The notes under the pieces: model-generated
Seen by the model: only the letters and a program-made list of their open reading frames with translations
Databases searched by the model: none
Told to the model about the DNA's origin: nothing
From: CALJIC01 sp039805565
Lineage (GTDB): Bacteria > Chloroflexota > Chloroflexia > Chloroflexales > Roseiflexaceae
Direction of reading: 5' to 3'
Length of the DNA: 16,049 nucleotides
Assembly: GCA_039805565.1 (NCBI GenBank)
Contig: JBDLTZ010000054.1
Span: forward strand, 1 to 16,049
Shown: piece after piece, positions 7,714 through 13,698 of the stretch
Position numbering within the stretch: the stretch's first letter is position 1
Layout: each line of letters opens with the position of its first letter
Position numbers and translations under genes: made by a program

Positions 7714-8757
7714 ATGATGACGTCAACCCCCATACGGATCATGGCACAGGTCGCCTACTGGCTTCTGGTGGGCGCTGCGTCGGTCTACGGCCTAGCGATC
7801 GTGACACTCACCGCGCTGTGGATGACCGACGCCGACCAGACGTGGTGGACCGCGCTCACCAATATCTTTGCGCTGTACATGTTCGCGCCGCTGCTGGTGC
7901 TCGTGCCGCTGGCCCTGGCCGTGCCCTCGTGGTGGCTCCGCGGCATCGCGGGGGCGTCGCTGGCGATCTTCCTGGCGAGCTTCGGCGCCCAGCTCCTCCC
8001 GCCCGCCCCGCGCCAGGCATCCGGCACGCCGCTGCGTGTGGTGACGTTCAACCACCTGTACTCGAACGACCGAATCGACGAGATCGTGGCGACGATCCGC
8101 GCCCAGGACGCCGACATCGTGGCGCTCCAGGAGCTCAGCAGACCTGTGGCTGAGGCCGCGCGCGCCCAGCTGGGCGATATGTACCCCTACCAGCACTTCA
8201 CGCGGAACGAGTGGGGCCACCGGCTCGGTCTGCTGAGTCGCCACCCCTTTGAGGTGGCCCCCGCCCTCCCGGCCCTGCCGCGCCAGCGCTTCACCGTGAA
8301 CGTCGGCGGGCGGCACCTCACGCTGATCAACGTCCACCTGACCTCCCCCGATGCCCAGACCTACACGCCGCCGGCGCTGTACCGGCTGACGCTCCCCGCC
8401 GGCTATAGCTCGTACTGGCGCGACCGCGAGGCGCCGCTGCTGCTGGACGAGATCGACGCTACCTCCGGCCCGCTGGTGGTGGTGGGCGACTTCAACACCG
8501 GCGACCGTGAGCCGCTCTACCGCGAGTTCGACCAGCGCCTGCACGACGCATACGGCGATACCGTCTGGGGGCTGGGGTTCACCTACCCGCTGAACCGGGC
8601 GTACTTCGGCGTGCGGCTGCCGTTCCCGGTGGTGCGGATCGACTACGTGTGGAGCCGCGACGGAGTGGTGCCCACGGCGGCGCGGACGATCTGCCAGGGC
8701 ACTGGCTCCGATCACTGCATGCTGGTGGCGGACCTGCGCCTGAACGCTGAACGCTGA
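7714..8757 (+). CDS. Membrane-anchored endonuclease/exonuclease/phosphatase (EEP) family protein
   Basis: About 347 aa. Three hydrophobic segments at the N-terminus (roughly residues 12-32, 45-63 and 68-90) anchor a C-terminal EEP (DNase I-like) metallohydrolase domain. Its motifs are in order: LRVVTFNHLYSND; DADIVALQE with the metal-binding Glu; GLLSRHP; LTLINVHLTSP; VVVGDFNTGDREPLY with the catalytic Asp-Phe-Asn; RIDYVWS; and GTGSDHCML with the general-base Asp-His. This family cleaves phosphodiesters in nucleic acids, lipids or cyclic substrates; the substrate is not evident. The frame opens at 7684, but that ATG sits inside a terminator hairpin, so a start at 7714 (MMTSTPIRI) or 7741 (MAQVAYWLL) is likelier; none has a good Shine-Dalgarno. 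The last codons (LNAER, then stop) are made of a heptamer repeat, so the native C-terminus has been replaced or extended. Confidence 0.88.
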   Translation: MMTSTPIRIMAQVAYWLLVGAASVYGLAIVTLTALWMTDADQTWWTALTNIFALYMFAPLLVLVPLALAVPSWWLRGIAGASLAIFLASFGAQLLPPAPRQASGTPLRVVTFNHLYSNDRIDEIVATIRAQDADIVALQELSRPVAEAARAQLGDMYPYQHFTRNEWGHRLGLLSRHPFEVAPALPALPRQRFTVNVGGRHLTLINVHLTSPDAQTYTPPALYRLTLPAGYSSYWRDREAPLLLDEIDATSGPLVVVGDFNTGDREPLYREFDQRLHDAYGDTVWGLGFTYPLNRAYFGVRLPFPVVRIDYVWSRDGVVPTAARTICQGTGSDHCMLVADLRLNAER

Positions 8758-8775
8758 ACGCCGAACGCTGAACGC
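8741..8775 (+). repeat. Heptanucleotide tandem repeat, five units of TGAACGC
   Basis: Five head-to-tail copies of the 7-mer TGAACGC (the fourth reads CGAACGC). The array begins inside the EEP gene and supplies its last codons and its TGA stop (8755-8757). Its length is typical of slippage-prone short tandem repeats. Similar 7-mer arrays of different sequence occur at 10888 and 12253. Confidence 0.9.
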
Positions 8776-8833
8776 CGTAACGTAGGGCTAAAGACTGAGG
8801 TTTTTTCGAGTATCGTGAGATAGGCTGGAGATC

Positions 8834-8885
8834 GAAGGGTCGCTGCTGCGGAAGCAGTACAGCTTTGAAGCAGGCACAGCCCTTC
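8834..8885 (+). other. Predicted 52-base stem-loop in the valS upstream region
   Basis: GAAGGG (8834-8839) pairs with CCCTTC (8880-8885). Inside, CTGCT and AGCAG form a 5-bp hairpin with loop GCGGA, and AGCTTTGAAGC can form a small second one. It is followed by two near copies of TTCATCCTTCAG (8883-8894 and 8903-8915, the second with one extra T). It may be the 5' part of the valS leader RNA, but no known RNA class was recognised. No clear promoter was found in 8776-8833. Confidence 0.35.
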
Positions 8886-8926
8886 ATCCTTCAGCGCTCT
8901 TCCTTCATCCTTTCAGAGAGGGGGTG

Positions 8927-9053
8927 GTCGCCATGGTAGGCGATGACGTAGGTGTAGTAGGAAACGTTCGCAGGCGGACTGTCAGACCGGGGTAGGCCAC
9001 GGGGGCGCAGCGCTCCTCCGGGCCTTCCCCCTTTGAGCCTGGAGGACCGACCG
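8927..9053 (+). promoter_or_regulatory. Candidate translational riboswitch (T-box-like) in the valS leader
   Basis: The Shine-Dalgarno of valS, GGAGGA (9041-9046), is buried in a predicted 10-bp stem: TCCTCCGGGC (9014-9023) with GCCTGGAGGA (9037-9046), one G-U pair. The 5' arm can instead fold upstream: GGGGGCG (9001-9007) with CGCTCCT (9011-9017), a 7-bp hairpin with loop CAG that would free the ribosome site. The two cannot coexist. Further upstream are a hairpin (GTCGCC 8927-8932/GGCGAT 8939-8944), then GATGACGTAGGTGTAGTAGG, which resembles the AGUA-containing start of T-box Stem I, a small hairpin (GTTCG/CGGAC, 8966-8979) and GTCA (8981-8984), a possible valine specifier codon. The expected UGGN motif is not convincing (GGGTAGGCCACGG at 8990-9002). 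The SD-sequestering fold is well supported; the T-box identity is inference. Confidence 0.45.
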
Positions 9054-11555
9054 ATGACCCTCTCTCCCCGCTACGACGCCGCGGAGGCCGAGCGCCGCTG
9101 GCAGGCGCGCTGGGCGCGCGAGCAGACCTACGCCTTCAACCCCCAAGACCAGCGCCCGATCTTCGCGATCGACACCCCGCCCCCCACCGTCTCCGGCGAG
9201 CTGCACGTCGGCCATATCTACTCCTACACCCAGGCCGAGGCGATGGCGCGCTTCTGGCGCATGCAGGGCCTCAGCGTCTACTACCCCTTCGGCTTCGATG
9301 ATAACGGCCTCCCGACCGAGCGCTTCGTCGAGCGCACCCGAGACATCCGCGCCCGCGACGTGGGCCGCCCGGCGTTCATCGCCGCCTGCCTCGAGGTCTC
9401 GCGCGAGGTCGAGGACCGCTTCGAGGAGCTCTGGACACGGCTCGGATTCAGCGTGGACTGGCGCCTGCGCTACTCGACGATCGACCCGCTGGCGCGCCGT
9501 ACCTCGCAGTGGTCGTTCCTGGACCTCTACCGACGGGGCCGAGTCTACCGCGACCAGGCGCCTAACCCGTGGTGCGTCGAGTGCCAGACGGCGATCGCGC
9601 AGGCCGAGGTGGACGACGCCGAGCGAGATACGACGTTCTACACGCTGAGCTTCAGTATGGGCGCGGCAGGGAGCGCGGGCGCCGCGAGCGACGAGGCGCG
9701 CCTTGCTGCGCCCCTCCATATTGCGACCACACGCCCCGAGCTGCTGCCGGCCTGCGTCGCGGTGTTCGTCCACCCGGACGACGAGCGCTACCGTGATCTT
9801 GTGGGCCATGAGGCGATTGTCCCGCTGACCGGGCGGCGCGTCCCGATCCTGGCCGATCCTGGCGCCGACCCAAGCAAGGGCACCGGCGCGGTGATGTGCT
9901 GCACGTTCGGCGACGCGGCCGACGTGGCGTGGTGGCGCGCCCACCGCCTCCCGCTCATCCCGCTCGTCACGCGGCAGGGGCGCCTGGGCGAGCAGGGCGG
10001 CGCCTACGCCGGCCTCACCCTGCGCGACGCCCGAGCACGGATCGTGGCCGACCTGCGCGGCGCGGGGGCCATCCTGGGCGAGCAGGCGGCCCGCCAGAGC
10101 GTCCGCATCCACGAGCGCTGCAAGACCGCGCTGGAGATCCTGGAGACCAGCCAGTGGTTCATCCGGGTGCTCGACGCCAAGGAGGAGCTGCTGGCGGCAG
10201 GGCGCGCGATCACGTGGCGCCCTGCCCACATGCTCGCGCGCTACGAGCACTGGGTCCAGAACTTGAGCTGGGACTGGTCGATCTCGCGCCAGCGCTTCTA
10301 CGGCGTCCCGTTCCCGCTCTGGCACTGCCGCGCCTGCGGCGGCGTGGTCCTGGCCGACGAGGCGCAGCTGCCGGTAGACCCCACGGCGGACGCGCCGCCG
10401 CGGCCCTGCGCCTGCGGTAGCGCAGACCTGCGCCCCGAGGAGGACGTCATGGACACCTGGGCCACCTCCTCGCTGAGCCCGCAGATCGCCGGGCGCATGC
10501 TGGCCGAGCCGGAGCTCTACGCGCGGCTCGCCCCGATGCAGCTGCGGCCGCAGGCGCACGATATCATCCGCACCTGGGCGTTCTACACGATCGTCAAGTC
10601 GCACTTCCACTTCGGGCGGGTCCCGTGGGAGACGGTGATGATCTCGGGCCACGGGCTGGACCCCTCCGGCCACAGCATCCACAAGTCGCTCGGCAACTCG
10701 CCGGTGGCGCCCGCCGCGCTCCTGGCGCGCCACGGGGCCGACGCGCTGCGCTACTGGGCATGCGGCGGGGCCGTGGGCGCCGACCAGCCGGTAAACGAGG
10801 AGGCGATGCGGCAGGGCGCGCGGCTGGTGAACAAGCTCTGGAGCGCCAGCCGCCTGATCGCACAGCATCTGGGGGAGGGTGGCGACGGACGACCGACGAC
10901 CGACGACCGCGTCTCGGGCAGCCCACAGCCCCTTCTCCCCGCAGACCGGGCGCTGCTCTCGTGGCTGCAGCGGCTTGTCCGGCGCGCCACCGAGAGCTGG
11001 CGGGCCTACGAGTACGCGGCGGCGCTTGACGCGACCGAGCGCTTCTTCTGGGCGACGCTGTGCGACAACTACCTTGAGCTGGTCAAGGGGCGGCTGTACG
11101 ACGGGGCACCGGCGGAGCGGCTGGCGGCGCGGCGGACTCTGGCGGCCACGCTCGCCACGCTGCTGAAGCTCCTGGCGCCGGTGCTGCCGCACGTGACCGA
11201 GGAGATCTACCAGCAGGTCTTCGCCGCCGCCAGTGGCACGGGCTCGATCCACCTGTCGGCGTGGCCTGAGGCTGACGAGGCGCTGCTGGACGGGCAGGCC
11301 GAGCGGGCTGGTGACGCGCTCTTCGCGCTAGCGGCGGCCGCGCGGCGGCTGAAGACGGCGCGCAGAGTGGGGATGGGCACGCCCCTGGCGCGCGTCGCGG
11401 TCTTCGTGGACGACGAAGGGCTGCGGGCGATGCTGGCGGAGGCCGAGGGAGACCTGCGGAGCGTCACGCGGGCGCGCGAGGTGGCGCTGCTGGACGCGCC
11501 GGCGGAGGGGGCTGAGGCGCTGGCGCCTGGGCTGTGGGCGCTGCTCGAGGTCTGA
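9054..11555 (+). CDS. valS: Valyl-tRNA synthetase, archaeal-type
   Basis: Class I aminoacyl-tRNA synthetase of 833 aa that charges tRNA-Val. The ATP-binding HIGH motif reads HVGH (51-54), preceded by DTPPPTVSGEL. GFDDNGLPTERFVERTRDI is typical of the archaeal-type ValRS branch, which lacks the long C-terminal coiled coil; none is seen here. The CP1 editing domain, which removes misacylated threonine, contains TTRPELLPACVAVFVHPDDE (from about 224) and GTGAVMCCTFGDAADVAWW. Zinc-type cysteine pairs occur in PWCVEC and in CRACGG...CAC. The KMSKS loop is unusual: HSIHKSLGN (540-548) keeps the second lysine (Lys544) but lacks the KMS of KMSKSLGN. The anticodon-binding domain begins near 625 after a linker containing a heptamer-derived insert. 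The ATG at 9054 is chosen over the upstream TTG (9033) because of GGAGGA seven bases before it. pdxH follows after 60 bases. Confidence 0.93.
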   Translation: MTLSPRYDAAEAERRWQARWAREQTYAFNPQDQRPIFAIDTPPPTVSGELHVGHIYSYTQAEAMARFWRMQGLSVYYPFGFDDNGLPTERFVERTRDIRARDVGRPAFIAACLEVSREVEDRFEELWTRLGFSVDWRLRYSTIDPLARRTSQWSFLDLYRRGRVYRDQAPNPWCVECQTAIAQAEVDDAERDTTFYTLSFSMGAAGSAGAASDEARLAAPLHIATTRPELLPACVAVFVHPDDERYRDLVGHEAIVPLTGRRVPILADPGADPSKGTGAVMCCTFGDAADVAWWRAHRLPLIPLVTRQGRLGEQGGAYAGLTLRDARARIVADLRGAGAILGEQAARQSVRIHERCKTALEILETSQWFIRVLDAKEELLAAGRAITWRPAHMLARYEHWVQNLSWDWSISRQRFYGVPFPLWHCRACGGVVLADEAQLPVDPTADAPPRPCACGSADLRPEEDVMDTWATSSLSPQIAGRMLAEPELYARLAPMQLRPQAHDIIRTWAFYTIVKSHFHFGRVPWETVMISGHGLDPSGHSIHKSLGNSPVAPAALLARHGADALRYWACGGAVGADQPVNEEAMRQGARLVNKLWSASRLIAQHLGEGGDGRPTTDDRVSGSPQPLLPADRALLSWLQRLVRRATESWRAYEYAAALDATERFFWATLCDNYLELVKGRLYDGAPAERLAARRTLAATLATLLKLLAPVLPHVTEEIYQQVFAAASGTGSIHLSAWPEADEALLDGQAERAGDALFALAAAARRLKTARRVGMGTPLARVAVFVDDEGLRAMLAEAEGDLRSVTRAREVALLDAPAEGAEALAPGLWALLEV
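10888..10908 (+). repeat. Heptamer repeat (three units of GACGACC) inside valS
   Basis: Three exact head-to-tail copies of GACGACC, preceded by a partial unit (GACG, 10884-10887). Three units are 21 bases, so the reading frame is kept. They encode the polar stretch GRPTTDDR in the linker between the catalytic and anticodon-binding domains, a place where an insertion would be tolerated. Confidence 0.85.
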
Positions 11556-11572
11556 TATCATGGGGCTGTGAC

Positions 11573-11593
11573 GCGGAGGGGCCTGCCCTCCGC
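11573..11593 (+). other. Perfect 8-bp intercistronic hairpin between valS and pdxH
   Basis: GCGGAGGG (11573-11580) and CCCTCCGC (11586-11593) pair with loop GCCTG. It is not followed by a T-run (ACCCC follows), so it is unlikely to be an intrinsic terminator. It could stabilise or separate the two coding parts of a shared transcript. The pdxH ribosome site (GGAG) lies about 12 bases downstream. Confidence 0.55.
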
Positions 11594-11615
11594 ACCCCAT
11601 CCGACGGAGCGCCCT

Positions 11616-12251
11616 ATGAGCATCGCAGACCTGCGGAAAGAGTATACCCTGCGCGGCCTGAGCCGGGCCGATGTGGACCCCGACCCGCTGCGCCAGTTCC
11701 AGGTGTGGTTCGACCAGGCCGTGGCCGCCGGGCTGGTGGAGCCGAACGCCATGACCCTCGCCTCCGCCACGCCCGCGGGGCGGCCCTCGGCGCGCGTGGT
11801 GCTGCTCAAGAGCTTCGACGCGGCCGGGTTCGTGTTTTTCACCAACTACGAGAGCCGCAAGGGTGCAGAGCTGCTGGCGAACCCCTGGGCGGCGCTGGCC
11901 TTCTACTGGCCGCAGCTCGAGCGGCAGGTGCGCGCCGAGGGGCGGGTGGCGCCGGTGACGCCCGAGGAGTCGGACGCCTACTTCGCCAGCCGCCCGCTCA
12001 GCGCCCGCGTCGGGGCGTGGGCCTCGGCGCAGAGCCGCGCCATCGAGAGCCGGGCCGATCTCGAGGGCCGGGTCGCTGAGCTGGAGGCGCGGTTTGCCGG
12101 GGGCGAGGTGCCGCGCCCGCCGCACTGGGGTGGCTTCCGCGTTGTGCCGGAGGTGGTGGAGTTCTGGCAGGGCCGCCCGAGCCGCCTGCATGACCGCATC
12201 TGCTACACGTGGGGCGACGGCGGCTGGGCGATCGAGCGGCTCTCGCCGTAG
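11616..12251 (+). CDS. pdxH: Pyridoxamine 5'-phosphate oxidase
   Basis: Cytosolic FMN enzyme that oxidises pyridoxamine or pyridoxine 5'-phosphate to pyridoxal 5'-phosphate with O2, the last step of B6 salvage. At 211 aa it is close to the 218 aa of E. coli PdxH. It shows the family signatures in order: LRKEYTLRGLSRADVDPDPL at the N-terminus; PNAMTLASAT; the FMN-binding block RVVLLKSFDAAGFVFFTNYE with SRKGAEL; FYWPQLERQVRAEG; SRPLSARVGAWAS; PHWGGFRVVPEVVEFWQG; and the C-terminal RLHDR and W-IERLSP. The ATG at 11616 is preceded by GGAG eight bases upstream. A GTG at 11568 opens the frame earlier, but it would add a tail coded by the hairpin. It probably shares a transcript with valS. No pdxS/pdxT gene is in the window. 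Confidence 0.96.
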   Translation: MSIADLRKEYTLRGLSRADVDPDPLRQFQVWFDQAVAAGLVEPNAMTLASATPAGRPSARVVLLKSFDAAGFVFFTNYESRKGAELLANPWAALAFYWPQLERQVRAEGRVAPVTPEESDAYFASRPLSARVGAWASAQSRAIESRADLEGRVAELEARFAGGEVPRPPHWGGFRVVPEVVEFWQGRPSRLHDRICYTWGDGGWAIERLSP

Positions 12252-12252
12252 G

Positions 12253-12284
12253 GCTGAGTGCTGAGTGCTGAGTGCTGAGTGCTG
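12253..12284 (+). repeat. Heptanucleotide tandem repeat, about 4.6 units of GCTGAGT
   Basis: Four perfect head-to-tail copies of GCTGAGT and a partial fifth (GCTG). The array begins one base after the pdxH stop (12249-12251). Like the array at 8741 it sits exactly at the 3' end of a gene, though its sequence differs. Confidence 0.92.
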
Positions 12285-12312
12285 TTTGGCGCATCACGCT
12301 GTGGTGCATTCT

Positions 12313-12338
12313 CCCCTCTCCCGCGGCAGGGAGAGGGG
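12313..12338 (+). repeat. Perfect 10-bp GC-rich hairpin of dispersed-repeat type
   Basis: CCCCTCTCCC (12313-12322) and GGGAGAGGGG (12329-12338) pair perfectly with a 6-base loop (GCGGCA), followed by CGGGGAGTGAGGGG. There is no T-run, so it is not a standard intrinsic terminator. Elements of this look recur between genes in many GC-rich bacteria; a related CCCT/AGGG hairpin appears in the 35-bp array at 15908. The upstream open frame running through it (from 12279) is not protein. Confidence 0.6.
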
Positions 12339-12398
12339 CGGGGAGTGAGGGGCTGCCGGAGCGCAGCGGCGGAGCATCGACAACGACAAGGAGAAGCA

Positions 12399-13283
12399 GT
12401 GAACCCCATCCTCAAGAAGCTCGGCTTCGGCCCGCAGGACCGCGTGGCGATCGTCCACGCCGACGACATCGGCGCCCACCAGGCCAGCATCCCCGCGATC
12501 GACGACCTGCTCCACGCCGGGCTGGTCTCCTCCTGCGCCGTGATGGTGCCGTGCGCGTGGTTCCCGGCCGCGGCCGCCTGGGCGCGCGCCAACCCCAGCG
12601 CGGACGTAGGTCTCCACGCGACGCTCACCGCCGAGTACAGCGCCTACCGCTGGGGCCCGATCAGCACACGCGATGTGACCAGCGGCATGCTGGACGCCGA
12701 GGGGTACTTCCACCGCACGACCCCTGAGGCGGTGCGCGCGGGCGACCCGGAGGCCGTTGCGGCCGAGCAGCTTGCGCAGATGGAGCGCGCCCTGGCCGCC
12801 GGGATCGACGTGACCCACATCGACTCGCACATGGGGGTTTCGTTCGCCGCGGCGCTCCTGCCCGGCTACCTCGATGCGGCGCGCGCGGCGCGGGTGCCGG
12901 CCTTCATGCCGCGTATGAGCGCCTCCGCGCTGCTGATGCGGGACATGGACCCGGGTCAGGCCGACCGGATGCTGGCCCTCCAGCGGGAGATGGAGGAGGG
13001 CGGCATGCCGCTGGTGGACCACATCGGCTTCATGCCGCTGGACCGCCACGAGGAGCGCGTGGCGGAGGCGAAGGCCATGTTCGACGCGCTGCCGGTGGGT
13101 CTGAGCTACTGCATTCTGCACCCGGCGCTCAGCACCCCCGAGATGCAGGCGCTCACCCCGGACTGGCGGGCGCGCGCGGCCGACCACGCGGCCTTCTGCA
13201 GCGCCGAGCTGCGCGAGCACGTCCGGGCCACCGGCGTCCAGGTGATCGGCTGGCGCGCCGTGCGCGAGGCGCTGCGGGGATAG
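12399..13283 (+). CDS. YdjC/ChbG-family carbohydrate deacetylase
   Basis: A 294-aa protein of the YdjC-like fold, relatives of ChbG, which removes an N-acetyl group from chitooligosaccharides such as diacetylchitobiose. The metal-site and active-site motifs are clear: HADDIGAHQAS (20-30, with Asp22-Asp23); DVGLHATLT (69-77, with His73); THIDSHMG (139-146, with His140 and His144); and YCILHPALS near residue 240. The end, HVRATGVQVIGWRAVREALR, is also family-typical. No signal peptide is seen, so it should be cytosolic. The GTG at 12399 is selected by AAGGAG five bases upstream; longer starts run through repeat DNA. No chitobiose transporter or phosphotransferase gene is nearby, so the true sugar substrate is unknown. 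The 147-base gap after pdxH holds only repeats; whether it has its own promoter is unclear. Confidence 0.9.
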   Translation: MNPILKKLGFGPQDRVAIVHADDIGAHQASIPAIDDLLHAGLVSSCAVMVPCAWFPAAAAWARANPSADVGLHATLTAEYSAYRWGPISTRDVTSGMLDAEGYFHRTTPEAVRAGDPEAVAAEQLAQMERALAAGIDVTHIDSHMGVSFAAALLPGYLDAARAARVPAFMPRMSASALLMRDMDPGQADRMLALQREMEEGGMPLVDHIGFMPLDRHEERVAEAKAMFDALPVGLSYCILHPALSTPEMQALTPDWRARAADHAAFCSAELREHVRATGVQVIGWRAVREALRG

Positions 13284-13478
13284 ATCGGCTCACTGACAGG
13301 CCGCGCCGGCAGGGGTTGACTAGGTGCTCCGGCTGGTGCGGCCTCGTCTGTCACCCTACCCTGCCTGCCTCGTGTGCGGCGGACTGGCACCGGAAAGGCC
13401 ACGCTCGAGCTGCACCTCCTCACCCACGGGCTGGCGGAGGGTGACACGGCGCTGTTCACCTGCCGCGCCCCACAATAG
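13284..13478 (+). pseudogene. Decayed P-loop ATPase fragment (KaiC/RadA/RecA-like), N-terminal remnant
   Basis: No intact frame exists here, but three frame pieces join into a recognisable family start. Bases 13284-13310 read IGSLTGRAG. After one extra base (13311), 13312-13383 read GVD, stop (TAG 13321-13323), then VLRLVRPRLSPYPACLVCGG. After two further bases (CT, 13384-13385), 13386-13475 read GTGKATLELHLLTHGLAEGD followed by TALFTCRAPQ, and TAG (13476-13478). Restoring one C at 13384 gives GGPGTGK, a Walker A motif, in the usual setting TG..GVD..L ... LVCGGPGTGKATL...HGL..GD.ALF of KaiC-type ATPases. The rest of the protein is missing. It lies directly after the deacetylase stop. The Walker B and C-terminal regions are not found before the MarR gene. 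Confidence is moderate because short pieces in GC-rich DNA can mislead. Confidence 0.55.
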
Positions 13479-13521
13479 CAATCCCGCGCGGGTTGTAGAC
13501 GCGCGTCAGCGCAGAGCGGGG

Positions 13522-13540
13522 CTTGGGGCGCAGCCCCGAG
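13522..13540 (+). repeat. 8-bp hairpin of dispersed-repeat type
   Basis: CTTGGGGC (13522-13529) and GCCCCGAG (13533-13540) pair with loop GCA (one T-G pair), followed by GAAAAAAC. The A-run follows the stem on the plus strand, so it is not a plus-strand terminator, and no T-run follows it on the minus strand either. It lies in the otherwise empty stretch 13479-13624, which also has the self-complementary CCCGCGCGGG (13484-13493) and two direct GTGCAAAA copies (13577 and 13602). Confidence 0.5.
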
Positions 13541-13624
13541 GAAAAAACCCACCCCATCTTTTCATATCCCGCTGAAGTGCAAAAGAGTATTGGCATACCC
13601 TGTGCAAAAAGCGTGCGAGACGCA

Positions 13625-13653
13625 TTGACAGGGTCGCTATCATACTCTATACT
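13625..13653 (+). promoter_or_regulatory. Near-consensus promoter of the marR-exporter operon
   Basis: A perfect -35 TTGACA (13625-13630) and -10 TATACT (13648-13653, five of six) are separated by exactly 17 bases. The start should be near 13660, directly next to the inverted repeat at 13662-13677, so a bound repressor would block RNA polymerase. The flanks are A+T-rich compared with the genes. Confidence 0.8.
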
Positions 13654-13661
13654 GTTGAAAG

Positions 13662-13677
13662 GTTGTAATATTGCAAC
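13662..13677. promoter_or_regulatory. Probable MarR operator
   Basis: GTTGTAATATTGCAAC is a 16-base inverted repeat with 14 of 16 positions symmetric. It resembles the TTGCAA-type palindromes bound by MarR-family dimers, and lies just after the -10 box and before the regulator's own ATG. Auto-repression with release by a toxic compound is the usual logic and is inferred here. Confidence 0.7.
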
Positions 13678-13698
13678 TATTCGATAGCTCGAAGGACA

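Noticed and set aside
8776..8812. Terminator after the EEP gene, suggested by TTTTTT at 8801-8806
   Set aside because: No stem-loop precedes the T-run; the bases before it do not pair.
8982..11252. A 756-codon open frame on the minus strand opposite valS
   Set aside because: It is a shadow of valS: Arg/Val/Gly-rich, with no domain, and the plus-strand frame has all synthetase motifs.
12313..12338. Intrinsic terminator after pdxH
   Set aside because: The stem is perfect but no T-run follows on the plus strand. It looks like a dispersed hairpin repeat.
13106..13552. Minus-strand open frame of 148 codons overlapping the deacetylase 3' end
   Set aside because: It overlaps a well-supported gene, has no recognisable domain, and is Arg/Ser/Ala-rich as expected of a shadow.
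13324..13575. Open frame of 83 codons after the deacetylase as a real small gene
   Set aside because: Only its first 20 codons resemble protein (the ATPase remnant). The rest runs through the wrong frame and a dispersed hairpin repeat.
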